Source: [Actinomadura] parvosata subsp. kistnae (lineage in GTDB: Bacteria; Actinomycetota; Actinomycetes; Streptosporangiales; Streptosporangiaceae). Taken from it: a stretch of 64,000 nt of DNA. Below, one piece after another: positions 38,390 through 48,612 of this stretch (position 1 is its first letter; each line of letters begins with the position of its first letter). The stretch spans positions 1,847,001 to 1,911,000 of the forward strand of contig NZ_OOHJ01000018.1 in NCBI RefSeq assembly GCF_900323885.1, read 5' to 3'. The position numbers were made by a program, and so were the translations under genes. The notes beneath the pieces were generated by a model. The model was not told the DNA's origin and did no database searches. It saw only the letters and a program-made list of their open reading frames with translations.

Positions 38390-39559
38390 ATGTTCACGAA
38401 CGTGCGCCAGCAACTGCGTACGACGCTCGACGAGATCACCGAGGCGGGCCTGCTCAAGCCCGAGCGGGTCATCTCCACCCCGCAGAGCTCCCAGGTCAGC
38501 GTGGCCGGCCGCGAGGTGCTCAACTTCTGCGCCAACAACTACCTCGGCCTGGCCGACGACCCCACCGTGGTCGAGGCCGCCAAGCAGGCGCTCGACCGGT
38601 GGGGGTTCGGCATGGCCTCCGTCCGGTTCATCTGCGGCACCCAGGAGGTGCACAAAGAGCTGGAGTCCCGCCTGTCCGGCTTCCTCGGCATGGAGGACAC
38701 CGTCCTCTACAGCTCCTGCTTCGACGCGAACGGCGGCGTCTTCGAAACCCTCCTCGACGCCCAGGACGCCGTCATCTCCGACGCCCTCAACCACGCCAGC
38801 ATCATCGACGGCATCCGCCTGTCCAAGGCCCAGCGCTTCCGCTACGCCAACCGCGACATGTCCGAGCTGGAGGCCCGCCTCAAGGAGGCGTCGGAGGCCC
38901 GGCGGCGGCTGATCGTCACCGACGGCGTCTTCTCCATGGACGGCTACCTCGCGCCGCTGCGCGACATCTGCGACCTGGCCGAGCAGTACGACGCCATGGT
39001 CATGGTCGACGACTCCCACGCCGTCGGCTTCGTCGGCCCCACCGGCCGCGGCACCCCCGAGCTGCACGGCGTCACCGACCGGATCGACATCATCACCGGC
39101 ACCCTCGGCAAGGCGCTCGGCGGCGCCAGCGGCGGCTACGTCTCGGCCCGCAAGGAGATCTGCGAGCTGCTGCGGCAGCGCTCCCGCCCGTACCTGTTCT
39201 CCAACTCGCTCGCGCCCGTCATCGCCTCCGCCTCCCTGCGCATCCTCGACCTGCTGGAGACCTCCGGCGACGCCCGCGAACGGCTGCGCAGCAACACGGC
39301 CCGCTTCCGCAGCGAGATGACCAAGGCCGGCTTCGACATCCTGCCCGGCGACCACCCCATCGTGCCCGTCATGATCGGCGACGCCGCCGAAGCCGCCGCC
39401 ATGGCCGAACGCCTGCTCGACCTGGGCATCTACGTGATCGGCTTCTCCTACCCGGTCGTACCGCACGGCCAGGCCAGGATCCGCGTCCAGCTCTCGGCGG
39501 CCCACTCGCAGGAGGACGTGGACCGCGCCGTCCAGGCCTTCATCCAGGCCCGCGCCTGA
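38390..39559 (+). CDS. kbl: Glycine C-acetyltransferase (2-amino-3-ketobutyrate CoA ligase)
   Basis: 389-residue PLP enzyme of the alpha-oxoamine synthase family. It cleaves 2-amino-3-ketobutyrate with CoA to glycine and acetyl-CoA. NFCANNYLGLADDP near residue 45, SVRFICGTQEVHKELE, MVDDSHAVGFVGPTGRGTPE with the PLP-interacting Asp/His, and TGTLGKALGGASGGY with the PLP lysine are all family hallmarks. It starts 3 nt after tdh. The 3' end leads into a long degenerate repeat block. Confidence 0.96.
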   Translation: MFTNVRQQLRTTLDEITEAGLLKPERVISTPQSSQVSVAGREVLNFCANNYLGLADDPTVVEAAKQALDRWGFGMASVRFICGTQEVHKELESRLSGFLGMEDTVLYSSCFDANGGVFETLLDAQDAVISDALNHASIIDGIRLSKAQRFRYANRDMSELEARLKEASEARRRLIVTDGVFSMDGYLAPLRDICDLAEQYDAMVMVDDSHAVGFVGPTGRGTPELHGVTDRIDIITGTLGKALGGASGGYVSARKEICELLRQRSRPYLFSNSLAPVIASASLRILDLLETSGDARERLRSNTARFRSEMTKAGFDILPGDHPIVPVMIGDAAEAAAMAERLLDLGIYVIGFSYPVVPHGQARIRVQLSAAHSQEDVDRAVQAFIQARA

Positions 39560-39569
39560 CCCTTCTTCC

Positions 39570-40015
39570 GACGACACGCCCGCCCGGGACGGCCCGCCCC
39601 TCCCGGGCAGCGCGCCCGCCCCGGCGGGGCGCCCGCCCCGGCGGCGCGTTACTCCCCGCGCGGCATGCGCCTCTCCGTGGGCGCGTTACCGCTCCGAGCG
39701 GCGCGCTCTGCGGCGGCACGCCCGTCCCGGCGGGGCGCGCCTCCATGATGCGCGCCCTTCCATGACGCGCGCCCCTCCGCGACGGGCTCCCCTTCGGGAC
39801 AGCGCGCCCTCCCCAGGGGGCGCCCCTCCCCAGGGGACGTGCTCCTTCCCTGAGGGAGCGTGCCTCTCCCCTGAGACGGCGCGCCCTTTCCCCGGAGCGC
39901 GTTCTCCCCTAGCAGCGCGCGCCTTTCCGGGGGCGAGTTACTCTCCGTGGGGCGCGTTAGTCTCCGAGGGGCGCGCCCCTTCCCGGCGGCGCGTCCTTGC
40001 TCCTCGGCGGGCGTG
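39570..40015. repeat. Degenerate tandem repeat block, about 20 units of 16-21 nt
   Basis: The 470-bp gap between kbl and the LysR gene contains no supportable gene. It is built of loosely conserved units of the form GGCGCGCCC-YTCCCC-RGGG, each starting with a GCGCG core and ending in a purine-rich GG tail. Clear copies occur around 39640, 39735, 39755, 39770, 39805, 39825, 39880, 39900, 39920, 39960 and 39980. Spacing varies by a few bases, unlike a CRISPR array, and the units do not fold into clear REP hairpins. Long frames through it are artefacts of composition. Confidence 0.65.
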
Positions 40016-40017
40016 AG

Positions 40018-40023
40018 TATTCT
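40018..40023 (+). promoter_or_regulatory. Probable -10 element of leaderless LysR transcript
   Basis: TATTCT stands 6 nt before the GTG at 40030 with no ribosome site in between. It is the leaderless layout, and is the first AT-rich hexamer after the GC-rich repeat block. Confidence 0.45.
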
Positions 40024-40029
40024 CGCTGC

Positions 40030-40941
40030 GTGATAGACACGCGGCGGTTGCGGACGTTGCGGGCGGTGGCCGACCACGGCACGGTCACCGCCGCCGCGGC
40101 CGCGCTGCACCTGACGCCCTCCGCCGTGTCCCAGCAGCTCGCCGCGCTGGAGCACGAGGTGGGGCACCGCCTGCTCACCCGGGACGGTCGCGGCGTGCAC
40201 CTCACCGCCGTGGGCAAGATCATGCTCGGTCACGCGAACGAGGTCCTGGCCCAGCTCGAACGCGCCGAGGCCGAGGTGGCCGCGTACACGTCGGGGGAGG
40301 CGGGCGAGGTCACGGTGGCCTGCTTCGCCACGGCGATCAGCGCCGTGCTCTCCCCCGCGATCGCCGCCCTGCGTGAGACGTCCCCGGGTGTGCGGGTCCG
40401 CGTGCAGGACGCCGAGGGCGACCACAGCCTCGCGATGCTGCTCGACGGCCAGGCGGATCTGGCGATCACGGTGGAGTACCGGGGCGCACCCGATGCCGCC
40501 GATCCCCGCCTGTCGCGCCGCCCCCTGTACGCGGAGCCGTTCGACCTGGTGCTCCCGCGCGACCATCCGCTCGCCGGCTCGGCCACGCTGACCTCGCTCG
40601 CCTCGCTCGCCTCCGAGACCTGGATCGGCCCTTACCCGGGCAACCCGGTGCACGACGTGATCACGTTCGCCTGCCAGCAGGCGGGTTTCACGCCGGGTCT
40701 CGTGCACTGCTCCGACGACTTCCGCGCCGTCGTCGCCCTGGTCGGGGCGGGGGCCGGGGTGGCGCTGGTGCCGCGTCTCGCGCTGCGCGACATGGCGCTG
40801 CCGGGGGTGGCGGTGCGGCAGACGCCGGGGCCGGAGCGCCGCGTCTTCGCCGCCGTACGCCGCGGCTCCGACGCCCATCCTCTCCTGCGCCCGCTCCTCG
40901 CGGCCCTGCGCGAGGTGGCCGGATCCCTCGGAACGGGCTGA
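40030..40941 (+). CDS. LysR-family transcriptional regulator
   Basis: 303 residues: an N-terminal HTH (TRRLRTLRAVADHGTVTAAA ... LTPSAVSQQLAALEHEVG) and a periplasmic-binding-protein-like effector domain (GEVTVACFATAISAVLSPAI ... GAGAGVALVPRLAL). The GTG at 40030 is chosen because it starts directly before the HTH and has a -10 element six bases upstream; an earlier in-frame start at 39997 would lie in repeat DNA. The MFS gene 38 nt downstream on the same strand is a possible target. Confidence 0.9.
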   Translation: MIDTRRLRTLRAVADHGTVTAAAAALHLTPSAVSQQLAALEHEVGHRLLTRDGRGVHLTAVGKIMLGHANEVLAQLERAEAEVAAYTSGEAGEVTVACFATAISAVLSPAIAALRETSPGVRVRVQDAEGDHSLAMLLDGQADLAITVEYRGAPDAADPRLSRRPLYAEPFDLVLPRDHPLAGSATLTSLASLASETWIGPYPGNPVHDVITFACQQAGFTPGLVHCSDDFRAVVALVGAGAGVALVPRLALRDMALPGVAVRQTPGPERRVFAAVRRGSDAHPLLRPLLAALREVAGSLGTG

Positions 40942-40979
40942 AACACTCCGCCGTGATCATGGCGTTCTAGCCTGGAGTG

Positions 40980-42131
40980 ATGTCGTACCGCGCGATGCTC
41001 AGGCTGCCAGGCGTGGCGGTGCAGGCCGTGCTCGGGTTCCTCGCCCAGCTCACGCAGCAGGTGGCGCCCGTCGGGATCGTGCTCGTCGTGCAGGGCGCGA
41101 GCGGGTCGCTGGCGCTGGCCGGGGTGGCGGCGGCGGCGTTCTCCGTCGGGGCCGGCATGGGCAGGCCCGTGCAGGGGCGGCTCATGGACCGCCACGGAGG
41201 CAGGGTCGTCCTGGCCGCCACGGCGCTCCTGCACGTGGCGGCGCTGCTGGCGCTGCTCGGGTGCGCGCGGCCCGGCCTGCCGTGGTGGCCCATGGTGGCT
41301 TTGGCCTGGATCGCCGGGATCGGCCTGCCGCCCGTCTCCGTCAGCATGCGCATCGAGTGGGGCCGCAGGGTCGACGGCGAGGGGCGGACCACCGCCTACA
41401 GCCTGGTGTACCTGGTGCAGGAGCTGGCCATGCTCACGGGGCCGCTGGTGTTCGGGCTGCTGATCGCGGTGGCCTCGGCGTCGCTGGCGCTCGGTCTCGT
41501 CGCCGCGGCGGCCGGGGCCGGCACGCTGGCCTTCGCCCGGGCACTCCAGGTGGGCCCGGACGCGCACGCGACCGGGCGGGGGCGCGCCTTCGCCGACCGG
41601 CGGATGCTGGTGCTCATGGCCGTCGTCCTCCTGCACGGCGGCACCTTCGGAGCGCTGCAGGTGGGCCTGCCCGCCCTGGCCGCCGCCCGCGACTTACCCG
41701 CCGCCACGGGCATCCTGGTCGCGGCCCTGTCGCTGGGCGGCATCGCGGGCGCCGCCGCCTACGGGGCCCGCTCGTGGGCCTCGTCCCCCCAGGTGCGGCT
41801 GGTCGCCTTGATGGCGCTGCTCGGGCTCGCGCTGGCGCCCCTGGTGCTGGTGGGGCCGCTGCCGGCGTTCTGCGTGGTGCTGTTCGCCGGCGGGCTGGCA
41901 CTCAACCCGGCCCTGACGACGTCGTCCCTGCTCGTGGACGAGTACGCGCCCACGGCGCAGGCGGAGGCGTTCGGCTGGATCTCGACCGGGCTCGGCGTGG
42001 GCGGCGCGGCCGGCTCGGCGGTGGCCGGCGTGGTCGGCGAACGCTTCGGCCCCGGCGCCCCCTTCCTCGCCGCCGCCACGTTCGCCCTGGTGGGAGCGCT
42101 GGCCGCCGCCCTGCTCCTCCGCCGCCCCTGA
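40980..42131 (+). CDS. MFS transporter
   Basis: 383-residue membrane protein with about 12 helices. The loop 2-3 signature reads GRPVQGRLMDRHGGRVVLAA and an ALNPALTTSSLLVDEY segment lies in helix 10/11 region. GGAG precedes the ATG at 40980; a GTG directly before it is possible. It follows the LysR gene on the same strand, so co-regulation is likely. The substrate is unknown; the family includes export proteins for sugars and drugs. Confidence 0.85.
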   Translation: MSYRAMLRLPGVAVQAVLGFLAQLTQQVAPVGIVLVVQGASGSLALAGVAAAAFSVGAGMGRPVQGRLMDRHGGRVVLAATALLHVAALLALLGCARPGLPWWPMVALAWIAGIGLPPVSVSMRIEWGRRVDGEGRTTAYSLVYLVQELAMLTGPLVFGLLIAVASASLALGLVAAAAGAGTLAFARALQVGPDAHATGRGRAFADRRMLVLMAVVLLHGGTFGALQVGLPALAAARDLPAATGILVAALSLGGIAGAAAYGARSWASSPQVRLVALMALLGLALAPLVLVGPLPAFCVVLFAGGLALNPALTTSSLLVDEYAPTAQAEAFGWISTGLGVGGAAGSAVAGVVGERFGPGAPFLAAATFALVGALAAALLLRRP

Positions 42132-42210
42132 CGCGCGCGGCCTCCTGCGCAAGCGCGGGCGCTGGCCAGGCATGAGCCAGGTGCGGGCGCGGGCCACGCC
42201 CGTGGCTTCC

Positions 42211-43881
42211 TCAGGCGTGGGCGCGGGCCAGGTCCACGGCCTCCTTGAAGCGGGCGTAGGTGTCCAGTTCCGCCTCCACCGGCTCCAGCACCAGCTCCTC
42301 ACCCACCCGGCCGATGGACGCACGCAGGGCTCGGCTCGTTCGGCGGGCTCTGCGCCGGCCGCCCGCCCAGGCCGCCAGCCGTGACAGCAACGCGATCAGC
42401 ACCCCCGCCAGCACGCCGCCCACCAGCAGCACCGTCGGCCACGGCACCATGCCCACGGTCGGCAGCGGCGGCTGGGGCAGCCGCAGGTAGTCCATGCCGA
42501 ACAGCACGCCCAGCCACAACGCCCCGGCCAGCATCGCCGCGAACACCGCCCACTGCACCACGTTCACGGCCCGCCACCAGCGGGGCCGCCTCGTGCCGAC
42601 GGCGGACGTCGTGGCGACCGCCCGGTCCACCGCGTCCGCCAGCTCGGGGGCACGCGACCTGGCCGCCTGCCGCACCGCCGCCGCCCACGCCCCGGGCATC
42701 CCGGCCGCCGCCACCTCGCCGACGTCCCTGACGGCCGTCTCCACCTGTGCCCGCTGCACGGCGGAGGCCGCCGGCACGGACGTACGCCCGACGATCTCTC
42801 TTTGCGCCCGGCCAGAGGGTGACGAACCGCCGAGGCGCAGCCTGCGCAGGGGGTCCGGGCGGAACCTGCGCACCCACCTGGTGACCGGCCACCCGGTGGC
42901 GACGACGGCCCGATGCCGGTGCCCCTTGGCCACCGCCTCCACGACCGTCGGCACCCCGGCCGCCGCGCACAACGCCCCGGTGAGCGCCCGCTCCGCCCCG
43001 CCCAACCGCTTGCCGCCACCCGACGCCCTTCCGTCCACAGCCTGGGGAGAACGGTCGCCGTCCACAGGCTGTGCGGGGCCGGCGGCGGCCAGGTGCTCGG
43101 CGGCGGCGGTGATGTCGGCCGCCAGGCGGGCCGACCAGGACTTGCGCTCGGAGACCCGCTCCCCCAGCAACGCCCGCAACTCGTCCAAGCCCCTTCCCGT
43201 ACGCGCCGAGACGGCGAGCACAGGGATCCCCGGCAGCCCGTCGTCGTCGAGCAGGCGGCGCAGATCGCCCAGGCAACGGTCCACCGCGTCGGAAGGCAGC
43301 CGGTCCACCTGGTTGAGCACCACGACCATGACGTCCCGGTGCCCGGCCAGCGGCCGCAGGTAGCGCTCGTGCAGGGCGGCGTCGGCGTACTTCTGCGGAT
43401 CCACCACCCACACCAGCAGATCGACCTGCTCCACCAGCCGGTCCACCTCCAGCCGGTGGGACAGCCGGATGGAGTCGTGGTCGGGCAGGTCCAGCAGGAC
43501 GAGCCCGGACAGGCCGGGATCGTCGGCCGCCGAGTGGCGGCGCGGGATGTCGAGCCAGTCGAGCAGCGGCCCGGCGCCCTCGCCGTCCCACAGCGCCGCC
43601 TGGGCGGTCGAGGTGGTGGGCCTGGTGACGCCCACGTCGGCGAGGTCCTGGCCGGCGAGCGCGTTGTAGAGGGACGACTTGCCGCTGCCGGTGGCCCCGG
43701 CCAGGGCCGCCACGGTGTGGTCGATCGACAGCTCACGGCGTACCCCGGCCCGCTCGGCGACGGCACGCGCGCCGGTCACCGCCTGCTCCGACACCCGCCC
43801 CTCACCCAGCTCGGCCGCCTCCAGCAGAGCGGCCAGCCGCGAGTCCAGCGAAGGCTCTTCCTTGCGCCGCAACACCTTCAC
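42211..43881 (-). CDS. Membrane-associated GTPase, YfjP/dynamin-like
   Basis: 556 residues with an N-terminal GTPase domain: P-loop AGATGSGKSSLYNALAG, G3-like LLDLPDHDSIRLS (DLPDHD where DxxG is usual), and G4 NQVD. An Arg/Gly/Ser-rich middle part and two membrane helices follow (WAVFAAMLAGALWLGVLFGM and VLLVGGVLAGVLIALLSRLA). It overlaps the upstream GTPase gene by four bases (ATGA). Paired bacterial dynamin-like proteins act in membrane remodelling, for example DynA/DynB in Streptomyces sporulation septa. These two resemble the unnamed actinobacterial GTPase pair more than DynA/B, so the role is inferred. Confidence 0.85.
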   Translation of the reverse strand: MKVLRRKEEPSLDSRLAALLEAAELGEGRVSEQAVTGARAVAERAGVRRELSIDHTVAALAGATGSGKSSLYNALAGQDLADVGVTRPTTSTAQAALWDGEGAGPLLDWLDIPRRHSAADDPGLSGLVLLDLPDHDSIRLSHRLEVDRLVEQVDLLVWVVDPQKYADAALHERYLRPLAGHRDVMVVVLNQVDRLPSDAVDRCLGDLRRLLDDDGLPGIPVLAVSARTGRGLDELRALLGERVSERKSWSARLAADITAAAEHLAAAGPAQPVDGDRSPQAVDGRASGGGKRLGGAERALTGALCAAAGVPTVVEAVAKGHRHRAVVATGWPVTRWVRRFRPDPLRRLRLGGSSPSGRAQREIVGRTSVPAASAVQRAQVETAVRDVGEVAAAGMPGAWAAAVRQAARSRAPELADAVDRAVATTSAVGTRRPRWWRAVNVVQWAVFAAMLAGALWLGVLFGMDYLRLPQPPLPTVGMVPWPTVLLVGGVLAGVLIALLSRLAAWAGGRRRARRTSRALRASIGRVGEELVLEPVEAELDTYARFKEAVDLARAHA

Positions 43882-45650
43882 GGCCTCTCCTCCGGACTGC
43901 GGCCGTCAGCGGCGCGAGGGTCCTCCAGCGTCGGCAGCTCCGCCGTCACGGCGGCGGGCAGCTCGGCGCGGTGGTCGCGGACGCGTAGGGCCGCCGAGCG
44001 CAGGGCGTCCGCCGTGCCCCGGGGCGGCGCGACCGAGTCGAGTTGCCCGGTGAACCTGGCGGCCTCCTCGTCCAGCAGCACCCGCACCCGTTCCCGCAGG
44101 TCATCCCTGGCCCGCGCGGTCAGCGACCGCACCGCCTGGTCGCCGAACACGGCCTCCAGCAGCTTCTGCGACAGCACGCTCGTGCCGCCCGCGATCCCCA
44201 CCTCGATCCCCGTCAGCCCGCCCGTGGAGGCGAACACGGCCAGCATGAGCAGCAGCCCGGCCCCGTTCACGCCGAACGAGGCCACCCGTGCGGCCGTCCG
44301 CCGCTCGGCGCCCTCCTCGCGGACGAGGTCGAGGACGTACTCCTGCCAGCCGCGCACCGCCGCCTCGGCCCGCTTGCCGAGGTCGCCGGAGGCGCGGCCG
44401 AGGCGGGCGGACTCGACGGCGCCGAGCCGTTCGAGCAGGCCGGGGCCGCCGGGCGCGGCCGACCAGCCCTCCAACGCGCGCTCGGCGGCACCGTCGGCGG
44501 CGCCCCTGATCAGCGCCTCGACGCCGCTCTCCAGGGCGTCCCTGAGCTGGGCCTCCGGCACGCGTCCTGTGAAGAAGCCGACGATGCGGTCACGCAGCCA
44601 TCCGACGCGGCTCTCCAGGGAGCGCATGAGGTCGCCGGTGCCGATGAAGTCCTGCCAGCGGGCCAGCACCTCGCCGCGCAGCAGCGAGCCGTCGCGCATG
44701 CCCTCGTCGAAGTCGGCCATCCCGCCGGCGTACGCGCCGGCCACGATGGAGTGCAGGCCGTCGAAGGCGGCCTGCTGGCGTTCGACGGCGGCGGCCAGCG
44801 ACGGCACCCGGGTGGCCAGGCTGTCGAGCGCCCCCGACAGCGTCTGGCGGACGACCCGCGCCCGCTCGGCGGCGTCGGCGGCCAGCCCTGTGAGCCAGGA
44901 GGAGATGTCCTCGACGGAGGCGGCGGGCAGCCGCGCCCTCTCGTCGGGCAGCGCCGCCTCCGGGACGGTGAACAGCCGGGTGCCTTCCAGGCCGTTCTCG
45001 GCGAGGAGGCGGGCGAGGTCGCGGGAGACGGGCTCGACCGCCTCCGGGGCCACCCGGTCGAGGACGACGGCCAGGGCGGTGCTGCGTTCGCGGGCGGAGC
45101 GCAGGAAGCTCCACGGCACCTCGTCGGCGTACCGGGCGGCCGTGGTGACGAAGAGCCACAGGTCGGCGGCGGCGAGCAGCTGCGCGGCCAGCTCCCGGTT
45201 GGCGGTCACCACGGAGTCGATGTCGGGCGCGTCCAGCAGCGCCAGGCCCGCTCCCAGCGCGGGCGAGGTCACCACGCGCAGCGCCCCCGGGCCGTCGCCG
45301 GTGGCGCGGGACAGGCCGGGCAGCACGTTCTGGCCCATGAACCAGGAGCGGTCGGCCGGGCTGACCACGAGCGTGGGCACCAGCGTGGTCGGGCGCAGCA
45401 CGCCCGGCTCGGCCACGTCGGCGCCGACCAGCGAGTTCACCAGCGTGGACTTGCCCGCGCCCGTCGAGCCGCCGACGACGGCCAGCAGCGGGGCGTCGAG
45501 GGCGCGCAGGCGGGGCAGCAGGTAGTCGTCGAGCTGGCCGGTCAGCTCGCGCAGGGCGCGCCGGTCGGCGTCCGCCTCGCCGACCGCCAGCGGGAACAGC
45601 TCCCTGTCCAGCGGCCGCCGCAGCGACTCCAGCGCGCCCAGCAGATCCAT
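43878..45650 (-). CDS. Dynamin-like GTPase
   Basis: 590-residue partner of the preceding GTPase: P-loop VVGGSTGAGKSTLVNSLVGA, GVLRPTTLVPTL switch I, LLDAPDIDSV for G3 and AVVLDRVAPEA at the G4 position (degenerate). Long amphipathic helical regions (about 280-400) and a short hydrophobic stretch near residue 470 (GVNGAGLLLMLAVF) follow. The start is ATG 45650; a GTG nine bases upstream is possible. It is the first of the two coupled genes, on the strand opposite to the MFS and LysR genes. G3 and G4 changes suggest altered nucleotide specificity or slow hydrolysis. Confidence 0.85.
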   Translation of the reverse strand: MDLLGALESLRRPLDRELFPLAVGEADADRRALRELTGQLDDYLLPRLRALDAPLLAVVGGSTGAGKSTLVNSLVGADVAEPGVLRPTTLVPTLVVSPADRSWFMGQNVLPGLSRATGDGPGALRVVTSPALGAGLALLDAPDIDSVVTANRELAAQLLAAADLWLFVTTAARYADEVPWSFLRSARERSTALAVVLDRVAPEAVEPVSRDLARLLAENGLEGTRLFTVPEAALPDERARLPAASVEDISSWLTGLAADAAERARVVRQTLSGALDSLATRVPSLAAAVERQQAAFDGLHSIVAGAYAGGMADFDEGMRDGSLLRGEVLARWQDFIGTGDLMRSLESRVGWLRDRIVGFFTGRVPEAQLRDALESGVEALIRGAADGAAERALEGWSAAPGGPGLLERLGAVESARLGRASGDLGKRAEAAVRGWQEYVLDLVREEGAERRTAARVASFGVNGAGLLLMLAVFASTGGLTGIEVGIAGGTSVLSQKLLEAVFGDQAVRSLTARARDDLRERVRVLLDEEAARFTGQLDSVAPPRGTADALRSAALRVRDHRAELPAAVTAELPTLEDPRAADGRSPEERP

Positions 45651-45750
45651 GGGATCCACGCTAACCCCGAATCCAGCAGGTATTCGGGACTGACCCGCAT
45701 TCCCTCCCCACCTGGCCGTACTCCGGCACAGGTCCTTCGGCGGGTCAGGG

Positions 45751-46434
45751 TCAGCCCGAGGCCGGGGGTTCGCGGAGGACGTAGCCGACGCTGCGCAGCG
45801 TGTGGATGAGCCGGGGCTCGACGTCGTCCACCTTGCGCCGCAGATACGACACGTAAGACTCGACGACGCCCGCGTCCCCGCCGAAGTCGTAGTTCCACAC
45901 GTGGTCGAGGATCTGCGCCTTCGACAGCACCCGCCCCGCGTTCACCATGAAGTAGTGCAGCAGCTTGAACTCGGTGGGAGAAAGCCGCACGGGCCGCCCG
46001 GCGCGCGACACCTCGCGCGCCTCCTCGTCCAGCTCCAGGTCCGCGACCTTCAGCTTGCTGGCGGGGGTGATCTCGCCCCGGGTGCGCCGCAGCACGGCCC
46101 GGATCCGGGCCTGGACCTCTTCGAGGCTGAAGGGTTTGGTGACGTAGTCGTCCCCGACGCGCAGCCCCGCGATCTTGTCCTCGGTGGCGTCGCGGGCGGT
46201 GAGGAACAGGACGGGCGCCTCGATGCGCCGGGCGACCTCGAACCCGTCGAGGTCGGGCAGCATCACGTCGAGCACCACCAGGTCGGGCGAGGTCCGTACG
46301 GCGACTTCGACGGCCTCCTCGCCGTCGGCGGCCGTCAGCACCTCGAACCCGGAGAAGCGCAGGCTGGCGGCGAGCAGATCCCTGATGCTGGGTTCGTCGT
46401 CCACCACCATGATCAGCGCCTCGGGTCTTGTCAC
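45751..46434 (-). CDS. OmpR-family response regulator with shortened receiver
   Basis: 227 residues: receiver with the acidic pair (VVDDEPSIRDL), phospho-acceptor Asp56 (VVLDVMLPDLDG) and Lys of VTKPFS, and a winged-helix DNA-binding domain (LSPTEFKLLHYFMVNAG ... VGYVLREPP). Compared with its paralogue at 47903-48595, the receiver lacks about five residues between alpha 3 and beta 4 (RRIEAPVLFLTARD) and one Gly before DDYVTKPF. It lies 41 nt after the histidine kinase on the same strand, so the kinase may serve two regulators. The GTG start at 46434 gives the standard N-terminus. Confidence 0.88.
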   Translation of the reverse strand: MTRPEALIMVVDDEPSIRDLLAASLRFSGFEVLTAADGEEAVEVAVRTSPDLVVLDVMLPDLDGFEVARRIEAPVLFLTARDATEDKIAGLRVGDDYVTKPFSLEEVQARIRAVLRRTRGEITPASKLKVADLELDEEAREVSRAGRPVRLSPTEFKLLHYFMVNAGRVLSKAQILDHVWNYDFGGDAGVVESYVSYLRRKVDDVEPRLIHTLRSVGYVLREPPASG

Positions 46435-46475
46435 GTACTTAGAGTGACAAAATGACCTGAGGGTTAGCTGAAGGC

Positions 46476-47902
46476 TCACTCCAAGGCGAGTGGGAGTTCG
46501 ACGCGGAAGGTGGAGCCGGCGTCGGGGGAGCTGTCGACGGTGACGGTGCCGTCGTGGGCGTGCACGAGTGCCTGCACGATGGCGAGGCCGAGGCCGCTGC
46601 CGCGGTCCTCGGCGGAGCGGCGGCGGGAGCGGGCGGAGTCGGCGCGGTAGAAGCGTTCGAAGACGCGCTCGACCTGCTCGGGGGTGAGGCCGGGCCCGTT
46701 GTCGACGACCTCGATGAACAGCTTGCCGGTGGTCGCCCCGGCCCGGACGATGATCGGGGAGCCGGGCTCGGTGTGCACGATGGCGTTGGTGACGAGGTTG
46801 CTGATGACCTGGCGCAGGCGCACCTCGTCGCCGGAGACGATCAGGGCGGCGCCGCCGACGACGTCCAGCTTGATCACGCGGTCGGGGGCGAGGATGCGGG
46901 CGTCCTGCACGGCGTCGGCGGCCAGTGCCAGCATGTCAACCGGCTGCATCTTGAGCGGGCGCTGCTGGTCGACCCGGGCGAGCAGGAGCAGGTCGTCGAC
47001 CAGGACGCTCATGCGCCCGGCGGCGTGCTCGACGCGTTGCATGAGCTCGGCGGGGTCGGCGCCGGGGTTCTGCCTGGCGTACTCGGCGAAGCCGCGGATG
47101 GAGGTGAGCGGGGTGCGCAGCTCGTGGGAGGCGTCGCCGACGAACTGCCGCATGCGGTCCTCGGAGCGGCGGGCGGCGGCCTCGGAGGCGGATCTGGCGG
47201 CGAACGCGGCCTCGATCTGGGCCAGCATCCCGTTGAGTGATCGGGCCAGGCCGCCCACTTCGGTGCGCGGGTCGCCGTCGGGCACCCGCCGGTGCAGCTC
47301 GCCTCCGGCGATGGCTTCGGCGGTGCGCTCGATCTCGCGCAGCGGCCGCATGCTGTGCCGCACGATCGTGACGCCGACCACGGCGAGGATGAGCAGGATG
47401 CCGCCGCCGCCGAGCAGCTCGATGAGCACGAGCCGGGTGGTGATGGCGTCCACTTCCTCCAGGTCCACGGCGACGACGAGGGTGCGCCGCTGGGCCACGA
47501 GGTGGCCGAGCACCCGCCACTCGCCGTCGCCGCTGACGGCGGGCGCGGTGTAGGGCACGGTGTAGGGCGCCGCGCCGGGCTCAGGTGGCAGCACCGGCTT
47601 GGGCTTCTTGTCCACGTCGCGGTCGGTCAGCATCGGTACGTACGCGCCGTCCGGCTCCTTGACCAGGGCGATCGCGTCGGACTCGATGAGGATGGGATGC
47701 TCGCCGGTCTCCCTGTCCCGCCTCCAGTCGCTCCTGACCTTCTTGTCCATGCGCGCGCTGAGCAGGTGGAGCTGGCTGTCCACCCGGTCGATGAGGTAGC
47801 CGTGCAGCACCGAGACGCTCACCAGGCCGATGAAGAACATGCCGAGGCCCAACAGCGCCAGCATCGACGCGATGAGCTTGATCCTCAGCGGCAGGCCGCG
47901 CA

Positions 47903-47903
<1 letters not shown>
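46476..47903 (-). CDS. Sensor histidine kinase
   Basis: 475 residues with two membrane helices (residues 10-35 and about 160-182) flanking an extracytoplasmic sensor of about 120 residues, then HAMP, HisKA with SHELRTPLTS (phosphorylated His260), and HATPase with NLVTNAIVHT, VDNGPGLTPEQ and RGSGLGLAIV. It starts at 47903, sharing bases with the stop of the upstream regulator (TGATG), and is followed by the second regulator. The sensor has a Pro-rich stretch (PVLPPEPGAAPYTVPYTAP). The layout resembles TcrY/MtrB-like actinobacterial kinases. The signal is unknown. Confidence 0.92.
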
Positions 47904-48595
<692 letters not shown>

Positions 48596-48612
48596 CACTT
48601 CCAAGGATGCCC

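Noticed and set aside
37058..39577. A 2.5-kb open frame on the minus strand
   Set aside because: Antisense to tdh and kbl, both of which are unmistakable on the plus strand.
39560..40029. CRISPR array
   Set aside because: Units are degenerate, without constant-length repeats or unique spacers, and no cas gene is near.
42132..42210. Terminator hairpin CCACGCC/GGCGTGG between convergent genes
   Set aside because: The stem is only seven bases with a long loop and extends into the coding end of the GTPase gene, so it is too weak to list.
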